Shown here: piece after piece, positions 57,042 through 64,000 of the stretch
Layout: each line of letters starts with the position of its first letter
Numbering within the stretch: position 1 is the first letter of the stretch
Source of the DNA: Halanaerobium salsuginis
GTDB taxonomy: Bacteria > Bacillota > Halanaerobiia > Halanaerobiales > Halanaerobiaceae
Length of the DNA stretch: 64,000 nt
Assembly (NCBI RefSeq): GCF_900114545.1
Contig: NZ_FOTI01000010.1
Coordinates: 1-64,000 of the forward strand
Reading direction: 5' to 3'
Translations under genes and position numbers: made by a program
Notes under the pieces: model-generated
The model's database searches: none
The model's input: the letters and a program-made list of their open reading frames with translations, nothing else
Told to the model about the DNA's origin: nothing

Positions 57042-57245
57042 ATGGATAAGCAACAACTTAAAAGTGATTGGGATGACTTAAAAGATTCAGTTCAGCAAAA
57101 ATGGGATGAATTAACAGACCAGGATTTCTCTGAAATTAAAGGAGATAAAGATAAATTAATATCTCACATTCAAGATAAATATCAACAAAGTAAAGAAAAA
57201 GCTACTCAAGAAGTTAATAAGTGGCTTGCTAAATTTGATAAATAA
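57042..57245 (+). CDS. CsbD-like stress protein
   Basis: A 67-residue, highly charged helical protein with the CsbD pattern (LKSDWDDLKDSVQQKWDELTDQD, then EIKGDKDKLISHIQDKY). CsbD-like proteins are general-stress induced and of unknown biochemical function. The AGGAGG site is strong. The next small gene follows within 48 bp and may be coexpressed. Confidence 0.85.
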   Translation: MDKQQLKSDWDDLKDSVQQKWDELTDQDFSEIKGDKDKLISHIQDKYQQSKEKATQEVNKWLAKFDK

Positions 57246-57292
57246 TATTATTTATTATAATTTTTGTAATCTGATTCGCGAAAGGAGTAATT

Positions 57293-57448
57293 ATGCTTGA
57301 TTATGCTTTAATATTTTTAATCATTGCTTTAATTGCTGGTTTTTTTGGATTTAGAGGAGTGGCCAGTACTTCAAAGTCAATTGCTAAAATATTATTTGGT
57401 ATCTTTTTAGTTTTCTTCTTACTTTCTTTAATCTTTGGTCGAGCATGA
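57293..57448 (+). CDS. DUF1328-like small membrane protein (51 residues)
   Basis: A 51-residue frame from ATG at 57293, preceded by AAAGGAG. It encodes two hydrophobic helices around a [20 protein letters not shown] turn, the pattern of the DUF1328/YtjA family of small membrane proteins. Function is unknown; related genes sit next to stress genes such as csbD, as here. It ends just before a terminator. Confidence 0.8.
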   Translation: MLDYALIFLIIALIAGFFGFRGVASTSKSIAKILFGIFLVFFLLSLIFGRA

Positions 57449-57483
57449 TAGATTAATAATCTTATATTTAATTTAAGCTATTG

Positions 57484-57517
57484 TAAGAGCCATCATTAAA
57501 AGATGGCTCTTTAATTT
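57484..57517 (+). terminator. Terminator after the csbD–DUF1328 pair
   Basis: AAGAGCCATC and GATGGCTCTT form a ten-base-pair stem with an ATTAAAA loop and a short T-rich tail. Confidence 0.88.
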
Positions 57518-57609
57518 GATAAATTGTTTGCCAAATCAGGTAGCTTTATGATATATTGTTATAGAGATAGAATTTAAAAAATACTCCGTTTAATGAAAGG
57601 GGTAAAATT

Positions 57610-57882
57610 GTGAATTTTGTACTATTAATTGTCTTTATTATCGTCGGTATAGCTGGCTTAGTATTTAAAGTTGATTCCGGTGTTTTTATTGGCCTGGGTT
57701 TGATTCCCTGGCAGGTTCTAAAAATAAAGATTAGAAAAAAAATTGTTTTAACTTCAATTATTATTACTACCCTGCTTGGTTGTGGGTACTTTATTTATAA
57801 TCAAAAATGGCTATTTACAGCTTTATTTATTTTTATTCAACTTTATAATTATTGGGGATTACTTAATATAGAGAATGAATAA
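57610..57882 (+). CDS. Small membrane protein of unknown function
   Basis: Ninety residues with three predicted membrane segments (about 3-20, 46-63 and 66-82) and a positively charged stretch KIKIRKK between the first two. No family is recognised. The start is GTG at 57610 after AAAGGGG. It lies between a terminator and the FmdB-like gene, 85 bp upstream of the latter. Confidence 0.6.
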   Translation: MNFVLLIVFIIVGIAGLVFKVDSGVFIGLGLIPWQVLKIKIRKKIVLTSIIITTLLGCGYFIYNQKWLFTALFIFIQLYNYWGLLNIENE

Positions 57883-57967
57883 TTTTTTCTATCTCTATTC
57901 TGAATTTTATTGAACCAGTTATAGCTGATGATAAAACCTAGAAGAAGCTATCAAAGGAGGAATAGAA

Positions 57968-58186
57968 ATGCCAACATATTTATATGAATGTGAAAACTGT
58001 GGAAGATTTGAAGAATTTCAAAATATTACAGATGACGCCCTGGAAAAATGTCCAAAATGCGATGGTAAAGTTAAACGGATTATTGGTGCACCGGGAATAG
58101 TCTTTAAAGGTTCAAATTTTTATGTTAATCAGGCTAAAAAAAAATCGAATAGCAGTAAAAATAATAAGAGTGAAAAGGTTTCTTAA
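57968..58186 (+). CDS. FmdB-family zinc-ribbon protein
   Basis: A 72-residue protein with the FmdB/regulatory zinc-ribbon core: MPTYLYECENCGRFEEFQ, CPKCDG, then a GAPGIVFKGSNFYV segment and a Lys/Ser/Asn-rich tail. Two C-x2-C pairs bind zinc. Function in bacteria is largely unknown. The AAAGGAGG site is strong. Confidence 0.9.
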   Translation: MPTYLYECENCGRFEEFQNITDDALEKCPKCDGKVKRIIGAPGIVFKGSNFYVNQAKKKSNSSKNNKSEKVS

Positions 58187-58245
58187 TAATTTACTATTGA
58201 GTTCAGCAAGTTATAATTTTGAGGGATTTTTTAATAAGCAGACTA

Positions 58246-58275
58246 TTTAGCCGGCCTTCGAGCCGGTTTTTTTAT
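58246..58275 (+). terminator. Terminator between fmdB-like and DUF362 genes
   Basis: CCGGC and GCCGG close a CTTCGA loop, followed by TTTTTTT. It lies within the over-long frame of the next gene and shows that translation there must begin further downstream, at 58291. Confidence 0.85.
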
Positions 58276-58290
58276 AAGAAAGGAAACTTC

Positions 58291-59436
58291 ATGACAAAAG
58301 TTGCTGTAAAAAAATGTGAGTCATATGATCCTATTTTAATAAATAAAGCGCTGGATGACTTGTTGCTAATTTTAGGTGGCTGGGAAAGATATATTAAACC
58401 AGATCAGACAGTATTGCTAAAAACTAATCTATTAATGGGGAAATCTCCTGAAAAAGCTGTTACTACTAATCCCGAAATATTGAGAGCGGTGGGACGAAAA
58501 GTTAAAACTCTGGGGGCAGAGGTATTGATTGCAGATAGCCCTGGCGGACCTTTTAATAGAAAAATTTTAAAAAGAGCTTATCAAAAGTCTGGCATTTTGG
58601 CTATGGCAGCTGAAGAAAATTTCAATTTAAATTATAATGTTAACTCACATCAGGTGGAATTTGCTGCTGGTAAAATAACTAAAAAATTTCAGCTAGCTGA
58701 TTATTTAGAAGAGGCAGATTTGATAATCAATCTACCTAAATTAAAAACACATGGTCTGACAATGTATACTGGAGCTGTTAAAAATCTTTTTGGCTGTATT
58801 CCAGGAATTTTAAAGGCAGAATACCATCTGCGTTTGCAATCTGTTTATGATTTTAGCAGGATGCTTAATGATTTAGCTTGTCTGCTTAAACCAGAATTAA
58901 CAATTATGGACGCGATTGTTGGAATGGAAGGAGATGGTCCCTCCAATGGAAGCCCTCGCTATTTTAATTATCTTTTAGCTTCAACTTCCCCTTTTTTACT
59001 TGATTTAGCAGCAGCAGACAAATTGATGGGAATTGAACCTCCAACTCTGGTTCCTTCAATTGCGGCAGCTTTAGCTGATCAAATAATAAATGAAGCTGAT
59101 TTAGAAATTTGTGGTGAACAGTTAGTAACAGTTAAAGACTTAGCTGTTCCTAAAATAGAAAAAGAAAGTAATCTACTTGATCAAAGATTACCCGACTTTT
59201 TAGCTAATTTTTTAACTGATTTACTTAGACCAAAACCTATTTTTAAGTTTGACAGTTGTGTTGGCTGCCGAACCTGTGTTTTAAATTGCCCTCCGGGGGC
59301 AATTACTATGGAGAATAATTTACCCCAGGTAAACCTAAAACAGTGTATTCGCTGTTTTTGCTGTCAAGAACTATGCTCTTATGATGCGGTAGAAATAAAA
59401 TACCCTCTGCTGGCAAAATTATTTTTTTCAAACTAA
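58291..59436 (+). CDS. DUF362 protein with C-terminal 2x[4Fe-4S] ferredoxin domain
   Basis: The 381-residue protein has a DUF362 domain (KTNLLMGKSPEKAVTTNPE, LPKLKTHGLTMYTGAVKNLFG, MEGDGPSNG) followed by two ferredoxin clusters (C-x2-C-x2-C-x3-C twice, from about 330 to 370). It is a probable cytoplasmic Fe-S electron-transfer protein, widespread in anaerobes, without known reaction. The ATG at 58291 follows AAAGGAAA. The 24 extra codons upstream would be read across a terminator hairpin. Confidence 0.88.
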   Translation: MTKVAVKKCESYDPILINKALDDLLLILGGWERYIKPDQTVLLKTNLLMGKSPEKAVTTNPEILRAVGRKVKTLGAEVLIADSPGGPFNRKILKRAYQKSGILAMAAEENFNLNYNVNSHQVEFAAGKITKKFQLADYLEEADLIINLPKLKTHGLTMYTGAVKNLFGCIPGILKAEYHLRLQSVYDFSRMLNDLACLLKPELTIMDAIVGMEGDGPSNGSPRYFNYLLASTSPFLLDLAAADKLMGIEPPTLVPSIAAALADQIINEADLEICGEQLVTVKDLAVPKIEKESNLLDQRLPDFLANFLTDLLRPKPIFKFDSCVGCRTCVLNCPPGAITMENNLPQVNLKQCIRCFCCQELCSYDAVEIKYPLLAKLFFSN

Positions 59437-59451
59437 TGGAGGTTAATTATA

Positions 59452-59946
59452 ATGAAGATTGGTGTTGTTTCAGATACTCACTTACCACTGGTTAGTTCAG
59501 ACTTACCAGCAGAACTAGTAGATAAATTGCAGAATGTTGATTTAATTGTTCATGCTGGCGATCATTGTCAGCTGGAAACTTTACGTAAATTACAGCAGTT
59601 AGCTGAAGTAAAAGCTGTTGCAGGGAATCAAGATAGTCCCCAGCTAAAAGAAAAATTGCAGCAGAAATTGACTTTTATGGCTGCTGGCAAAAAGATTTCA
59701 CTCATTCACGGCCATCAATTTAGAGGGAAAAATATACTGCAGGGTTTAAATTACACTTTTAATGATAGTGATATAATAATATTTGGTCACACTCATCGAC
59801 CATTTAATGAAAGATTAAGTGATAAGTTATTTTTTAATCCTGGTTCACCAACTGATAAAAGGTTGGAAAAAAATTATACTTTTGGTATAATAGAAATTAA
59901 GGAAGAAATAAAATCTGAAATTATAATTTTGAAGGAGGAATCGTAA
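59452..59946 (+). CDS. YfcE/MJ0936-type metallophosphoesterase
   Basis: A 164-residue calcineurin-fold phosphodiesterase with the metal motifs VVSDTHLP, HAGDH, GNQD (in place of the frequent GNCD), IHGH and FGHTHRP. Substrate is unknown; relatives cleave model phosphodiesters. The start follows ATGGAGG. It shares one base with the next gene (TAATG), so the two are coupled. Confidence 0.92.
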   Translation: MKIGVVSDTHLPLVSSDLPAELVDKLQNVDLIVHAGDHCQLETLRKLQQLAEVKAVAGNQDSPQLKEKLQQKLTFMAAGKKISLIHGHQFRGKNILQGLNYTFNDSDIIIFGHTHRPFNERLSDKLFFNPGSPTDKRLEKNYTFGIIEIKEEIKSEIIILKEES

Positions 59947-60407
59947 TGTCGGTTTATGATTCGGCAAGAAGACTGCAGAGAAAACTAAAAAATTCTGAGC
60001 AGTATCAAAATTATCAAGAATTACGTAAAAAAGTAATGGAGAAAAAGGGATCTAAAAAAATGTTGCTTGATTATCAAAATTTGATGATGGAAATGCAAAA
60101 TAAACAGTTATCTGGTGAAAAATTAGATGAAGCTGATCAGGAAAAATTGAAAAATTTACAGACTTTTATTGAGTTAAATAATAATGTGAAAAAATATTTA
60201 GAGGCAGAATATACTTTGAGTAAAACAATTAGTGATATTCAACGCATTATTTTTTCTGATTTGGAGATGGGAATACCAGAAGAAGATAAATCTGATTCTG
60301 ATAAGTCAGAAACAACAGCTGCAGAAAAATCAGATTCCAGATCGGACAAACATGAGGATCCTGAGAATAGTGAGTCTGCTGAAGCGACAGATTCAACTGA
60401 AAAATAG
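59946..60407 (+). CDS. YlbF/YmcA-family protein with acidic tail
   Basis: A 153-residue protein. Residues 1-115 match the helical YlbF/YmcA family (YDSARRLQRKLKNSEQYQNY, MLLDYQNLMMEMQNKQLSGEKL), whose members adjust RNase Y and affect competence and biofilm in Bacillus. The last 40 residues are Ser/Asp/Glu-rich and probably disordered, which is not standard. It starts at the overlapping ATG within the stop of the phosphoesterase gene. Confidence 0.88.
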   Translation: MSVYDSARRLQRKLKNSEQYQNYQELRKKVMEKKGSKKMLLDYQNLMMEMQNKQLSGEKLDEADQEKLKNLQTFIELNNNVKKYLEAEYTLSKTISDIQRIIFSDLEMGIPEEDKSDSDKSETTAAEKSDSRSDKHEDPENSESAEATDSTEK

Positions 60408-60421
60408 TTTCAATATAAATA

Positions 60422-60456
60422 GTAAAAAGCATCCTTTTAAAAGGATGCTTTTAAAT
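60422..60456. terminator. Bidirectional terminator between ylbF-like and nifU-like genes
   Basis: AAAAAGCATCCTTTT and AAAAGGATGCTTTT form an inverted repeat that serves both convergent genes. Confidence 0.92.
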
Positions 60457-60470
60457 AATTTTAGTTTTAT

Positions 60471-60695
60471 TTATTGAACAGGCTGAACTTCTTTGACACC
60501 GTCAACGTTTTGTTTAAGAGCTCTTTCTATACCATTTTTTATGGTTAAAGTTGACATTGGGCAACCACTACAGGCACCTAATAATTTAACTTTTACAATG
60601 CCATCATCAGTTACTTCAACTAACTCTACATCGCCACCGTCTGCCTGCAGACTGGGTCTGATTTTATCAATATATTTTTCGACTTCTTTTTGCAT
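60471..60695 (-). CDS. NifU-like Fe-S scaffold domain protein
   Basis: A 74-residue protein corresponding to the C-terminal domain of NifU. IRPSLQADGGDVELVEV and the cluster-binding C42-x2-C45 in LLGACSGCPMSTLTIK are diagnostic. It carries a transferable Fe-S cluster. This fits the many Fe-S proteins encoded in the window. The ATG follows AGGAGGTG on the minus strand. It is divergent from dnaE. Confidence 0.95.
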   Translation of the reverse strand: MQKEVEKYIDKIRPSLQADGGDVELVEVTDDGIVKVKLLGACSGCPMSTLTIKNGIERALKQNVDGVKEVQPVQ

Positions 60696-60784
60696 TACTA
60701 CTGCACCTCCTAAATTTAACTTTGCTTATATTATACAGAAAAACTCAAGATTTTACAAGCTAAAATTCTAAAGGAATGATCTCA

Positions 60785-63700
60785 ATGGCAGATTTTGTTC
60801 ATCTCCATAATCACACAGCATATAGCTTGCTTGATGGAGCAATCCGAATTGATTCGTTGATAAATAAAACAAAAGAATATGATATGCCTGCAGTAGCAAT
60901 AACCGATCATGGTGTTTTATATGGAATGATTGATTTTTACCGCCAGGCAGTAAAGCAGGGAGTGAAACCTATAATTGGAGCTGAGGTATATCTTAGCCCG
61001 GGCAGTCGTTTTGAAAAAACTAGGCAGCGTTATCATCTAGTTTTACTGGTGGAAAATAAATTAGGTTATCAGAATTTGATTCAGCTAGTTTCTAAAGCCT
61101 GGTTAGAAGGATTTTATTATAAGCCTCGAATCGATAAAGAACTGCTGGCAGAATATAGTCAGGGGCTCATCTGTCTTTCGGCTTGTTTGCAGGGAGAAAT
61201 ACCACAACTGCTTTTAAATAGTAATTATGACCTGGCTCGACAATCACTTTCAGAATATCGTTCTATTTTTGGCCAGGATAATTTTTTTCTGGAGATTCAG
61301 GATCATCAGCTGGAGCAGGAAAAGCGTGTCAGTCAGGGGCTAATAAAATTAAGTAGAGAAAACAATGTTCCGCTTGTAGTGACAAATGATAGTCATTATC
61401 TAAACCAAACTGATGCGGAACTACAGGATATTTTGTTGGCCTTACAAACAGGAACAACTATTAATGATAAAAATCGTTTAACTTTTACAGGGCAGGAATT
61501 TTATTATAAGAGCCCTGCTGAAATGAAAAAACTATTTCCGGATTTAAAATCTGCCTATCAAAATACAGTTAAGATTGCTGATAGAATAGATTTAAAACTT
61601 AATTTTAATCAATTTTATCTACCTGAATACCCAGCTTTAGGGGAAGCAAAATCAGCCGAAGATTTATTGCAAAAGCTTTGTCAGCAAGGACTTGCTGACA
61701 AAAATATGGCAGCAGATGATGAAGCTAAAAAAAGATTGAATTATGAGCTAGAAGTAATTTTTAAGATGGGTTATGCAGCTTACTTTTTAATCGTTTATGA
61801 TTTTGTTAAGTATGCTACTGAACAGGATATTATGGTTGGTCCAGGTCGGGGATCAGCTGCTGGAAGTCTGGTTGCCTATTTACTTAATATAACTAAAGTT
61901 AATCCGCTTAAGTATGGACTAATTTTTGAGAGGTTTTTAAATCCAGAAAGAGTAACAATGCCTGATATTGATATTGATTTTGATGAAAATCGTGACCAAA
62001 TTATTGATTACGTTAAAGAACGTTATGGAATCGAAAGAGTTGCTCAAATTGGAACTTTTGGAACAATGGCTGCCCGGGCTGCTGTTAGAGATGTGGGAAG
62101 AGTGCTGGGACTGCCTTATGCTAAAGTAGATAAAGTTGCTAAGTTTATTTCGTCGAGAGCTGGTATTGATGCTTCCCTTAAAAAAGAAAATAGGTTACAA
62201 GAATTATATAACTCAGATTATGAAATTAAAGAATTAATTGATTATGCTAAAGGAGTGGAAGGACTGCCGCGTCATATTTCTACTCATGCAGCTGGGGTTA
62301 TTATTGGCGCAAAACCGCTAACTGAATTAGTTCCATTACAAAAACAGGATGAGGCTGTTATTACCCAACTGCCAATGGGAGACCTAGAAGCTATGGGGCT
62401 TTTGAAGATGGATTTCTTAGGTTTACGCAACTTAACAGTTATCAAAAATACCTTAGAATTAATTAAAGCCAGGCATGACAAAGAAATTGATTTAGACAAT
62501 CTTGACCTCCATGATCAAGCTGTTTACCAATTTTTAAGTACAGGTAATACAGCAGGAGTTTTTCAGATGGAATCATATCTTTTTCAATCTTTAAACAGAA
62601 GATTAAAGCCAGATCGTTTTAGTGATTTAATAGCTATGCTTGCTCTGGGCAGACCAGGGCCCCTTGGTAGTAATATAGTTGATGATTATATTAAAATAAG
62701 ACATGGAGAAAAGGAAGCTGAATATTTACATCCTGCTTTAGAACCAATTCTGGCAGAAACATTTGGGATGATTTTGTATCAAGAACAAGTAATGGAGATT
62801 GCCAGCTCTCTAGGTGGATATACTATGGGAGAAGCTGATTTGCTGAGGCGTGGCATGGGAAAAAAGAAATTAGAATTAGTAGCTTCTGAAAGAGAAAAGT
62901 TTGTTGCAGGCGCTCTAGCAAATGAGATTGACAGTGAAACAGCCAATGAAATTTTTGATCAGATGGAATATTTTGCTGGTTATGGTTTTAATAAATCACA
63001 TTCAACAGCCTATGCTTTTCTTGCTTATCAGACAGCTTATTTAAAATATTATTATCCAGCGGAATTTATGGCTGCTCTATTTTCTTCTGTAATGGGAAAT
63101 CAAGATAAAATTGCTGACTACATTAAAGCTTGTAAAGAAATTGGGCTGCAGGTACTTCCCCCTGATATTAATAAGAGTGATTATAACTTTACAGCTGAAT
63201 CTGACCAGAAAATTCGTTATGGACTTAAAGCAATTAAAAATCTTGGTTCAAATACTATTCAAGCTATTAAGTCTGCTAGAAAAGAAGCAGAATTTAAAAG
63301 TTTACTTGATTTTTTAAAAAGAGTTGATATGAAATCATTTAATATTCAGAGCTTAGAAGCTTTAATTAAAGCCGGTACTTTTGATCAAATTTCTGCTAAA
63401 AGATCTGTTTTATTGTTAAATTATGAAGAATTATATCAAAAATATAATAATTTGGCTAAACATAGGGCACAAGGACAACAGTCTTTTGCAGAATTGTTTT
63501 CTGATAATAATCAATTTATGGCAGAAGAATTAGACTATGCTCAAGTTCCAGAACTAGAGACTGAAGAAGTTTTAGCTCAAGAAAAAGAATTTTTGGGAAT
63601 TTATTTGTCTGCTCATCCTCTGGAAAAATATACAGCTAAATTAGAAGAGTTATCGCCATATTCACTGACTGAGGTTTTAGATTTACCAGATCAAAGTTTA

Positions 63701-64000
63701 GTTTTTACGGCAGCTTATGTTACAGCTTATAAAGAACATATTACTAAGCGAAATAACAAAATGGCATTTTTAACTGTTAACGATCAGATAGATAAGATGG
63801 AAGTAATAGTCTTTGCTGATCTTTTTTCCCGACTTACCTTCGAACTGCAAAAACAGCAGGGTATTTTAATTTATGGAAAAAAAGATGATGATAAAATTAT
63901 TGCTCGACAAATTTTACCACTAAATAGTGATTTGCTAATTATTGATATTTCTGATTTAAAACAGCAAAAATTAGCTGGTTTAAAAAATTATTTGTTAAAA
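60785..64000 (+). CDS. dnaE: DNA polymerase III subunit alpha (3' end beyond window)
   Basis: An uninterrupted frame of 1072 codons runs from the ATG at 60785 (after AAAGGAATGA) off the right edge. The N-terminal PHP domain (FVHLHNHTAYSLLDGA), the polymerase catalytic motif PDIDIDF (393-399) with GPGRGSAAGS upstream, the GYGFNKSHSTAYAFLAYQTAYLK segment and the start of the C-terminal OB region are visible. It is a DnaE (not PolC) replicase, shown by PHP at the very N-terminus and no exonuclease insertion. Probably fewer than 100 residues are missing, judged from the usual family length of about 1,150. Confidence 0.97.
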   Translation, partial: MADFVHLHNHTAYSLLDGAIRIDSLINKTKEYDMPAVAITDHGVLYGMIDFYRQAVKQGVKPIIGAEVYLSPGSRFEKTRQRYHLVLLVENKLGYQNLIQLVSKAWLEGFYYKPRIDKELLAEYSQGLICLSACLQGEIPQLLLNSNYDLARQSLSEYRSIFGQDNFFLEIQDHQLEQEKRVSQGLIKLSRENNVPLVVTNDSHYLNQTDAELQDILLALQTGTTINDKNRLTFTGQEFYYKSPAEMKKLFPDLKSAYQNTVKIADRIDLKLNFNQFYLPEYPALGEAKSAEDLLQKLCQQGLADKNMAADDEAKKRLNYELEVIFKMGYAAYFLIVYDFVKYATEQDIMVGPGRGSAAGSLVAYLLNITKVNPLKYGLIFERFLNPERVTMPDIDIDFDENRDQIIDYVKERYGIERVAQIGTFGTMAARAAVRDVGRVLGLPYAKVDKVAKFISSRAGIDASLKKENRLQELYNSDYEIKELIDYAKGVEGLPRHISTHAAGVIIGAKPLTELVPLQKQDEAVITQLPMGDLEAMGLLKMDFLGLRNLTVIKNTLELIKARHDKEIDLDNLDLHDQAVYQFLSTGNTAGVFQMESYLFQSLNRRLKPDRFSDLIAMLALGRPGPLGSNIVDDYIKIRHGEKEAEYLHPALEPILAETFGMILYQEQVMEIASSLGGYTMGEADLLRRGMGKKKLELVASEREKFVAGALANEIDSETANEIFDQMEYFAGYGFNKSHSTAYAFLAYQTAYLKYYYPAEFMAALFSSVMGNQDKIADYIKACKEIGLQVLPPDINKSDYNFTAESDQKIRYGLKAIKNLGSNTIQAIKSARKEAEFKSLLDFLKRVDMKSFNIQSLEALIKAGTFDQISAKRSVLLLNYEELYQKYNNLAKHRAQGQQSFAELFSDNNQFMAEELDYAQVPELETEEVLAQEKEFLGIYLSAHPLEKYTAKLEELSPYSLTEVLDLPDQSLVFTAAYVTAYKEHITKRNNKMAFLTVNDQIDKMEVIVFADLFSRLTFELQKQQGILIYGKKDDDKIIARQILPLNSDLLIIDISDLKQQKLAGLKNYLLK

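Noticed and set aside
58219-58290. Upstream extension of the DUF362 frame
   Set aside because: The extension spans a CCGGC/GCCGG terminator with a T-run and is not family-like; ATG at 58291 has a ribosome site.
62284-62499. Minus-strand and later plus-strand short frames within dnaE
   Set aside because: The dnaE frame is continuous across 60785-64000 with polymerase motifs; short frames inside it are shadows.

Overview
The window looks like a core-genome stretch of a low-GC, anaerobic, fermentative member of the Firmicutes, most likely one with an outer membrane such as the Halanaerobiales. That assignment is inference. It rests on the AT-rich sequence with strong Shine-Dalgarno sites, frequent TTG/GTG starts, GatCAB, YlbF, Hsp33 and HrcA/CIRCE-type groE control, two [FeFe] hydrogenases under a Rex-like operator, PPDK with its regulatory protein, and a predicted beta-barrel outer-membrane protein. 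There are no rRNA genes and no CRISPR array. The only RNA gene seen is one tRNA-Pro.

Layout. 1-843: the end of an IS256-family insertion sequence, abutting the 3' remnant of a PTS IICB gene that it interrupts. 844-4293: a glucose-PTS block (GlcT/LicT-type antiterminator, intact IICB, IIA) with a copy of the same antiterminator target RNA before both the regulator and the transporter. 4489-11383: proline synthesis proBAC, the t6A genes tsaE-tsaB-tsaD, and a radical SAM/PDZ/DUF512-like protein with an unusual domain order. 11573-13829: groES-groEL with a clear promoter and CIRCE operator. 14215-19680: PPDK regulator and PPDK, then guaA and a YerC/TrpR-like regulator. 19726-23443: outer-membrane protein, FAD protein (COG2509 type), tRNA-Pro and a 1-Cys peroxiredoxin.

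23727-32628 is a tightly packed seven-gene unit: DUF456 membrane protein, a degenerate UvrD-like ATPase, a full UvrD-like helicase, a Fe-S PD-(D/E)XK nuclease, RecJ, ComB and a DUF4359-like protein. The ATPase, helicase and nuclease together carry the parts of an AddAB-type end-processing machine distributed over three polypeptides. This is the best candidate for an under-described system here. 32790-34912: Hsp33 and HflX, convergent, with overlapping stop codons.

35011-39984 is a hydrogen/redox sensing and catalysis cluster. A strong promoter overlaps a 42-bp perfect palindrome with a Rex-type core. It is followed by a NuoE-like [2Fe-2S] protein, a group C-like sensory [FeFe] hydrogenase with a PAS domain, a SpoIIE/PP2C-type phosphatase, a second NuoE-like protein and a group B [FeFe] hydrogenase. 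40151-48242: GIY-YIG/DUF123 protein, PcrA, LigA and GatCAB. 48354-51957: Nudix hydrolase, then an ArsR-family regulator and an 840-residue four-domain sulfur-trafficking protein (CoA-disulfide reductase, rhodanese, TusA, DsrE). 52037-54428: MATE and AEC transporters on the minus strand. 54733-64000: 23S rRNA m5U methyltransferase, nitroreductase, several small stress or membrane proteins (one of only 51 residues), DUF362 ferredoxin protein, phosphodiesterase, YlbF, NifU-like scaffold and the 5' 1072 codons of dnaE, which runs off the window.
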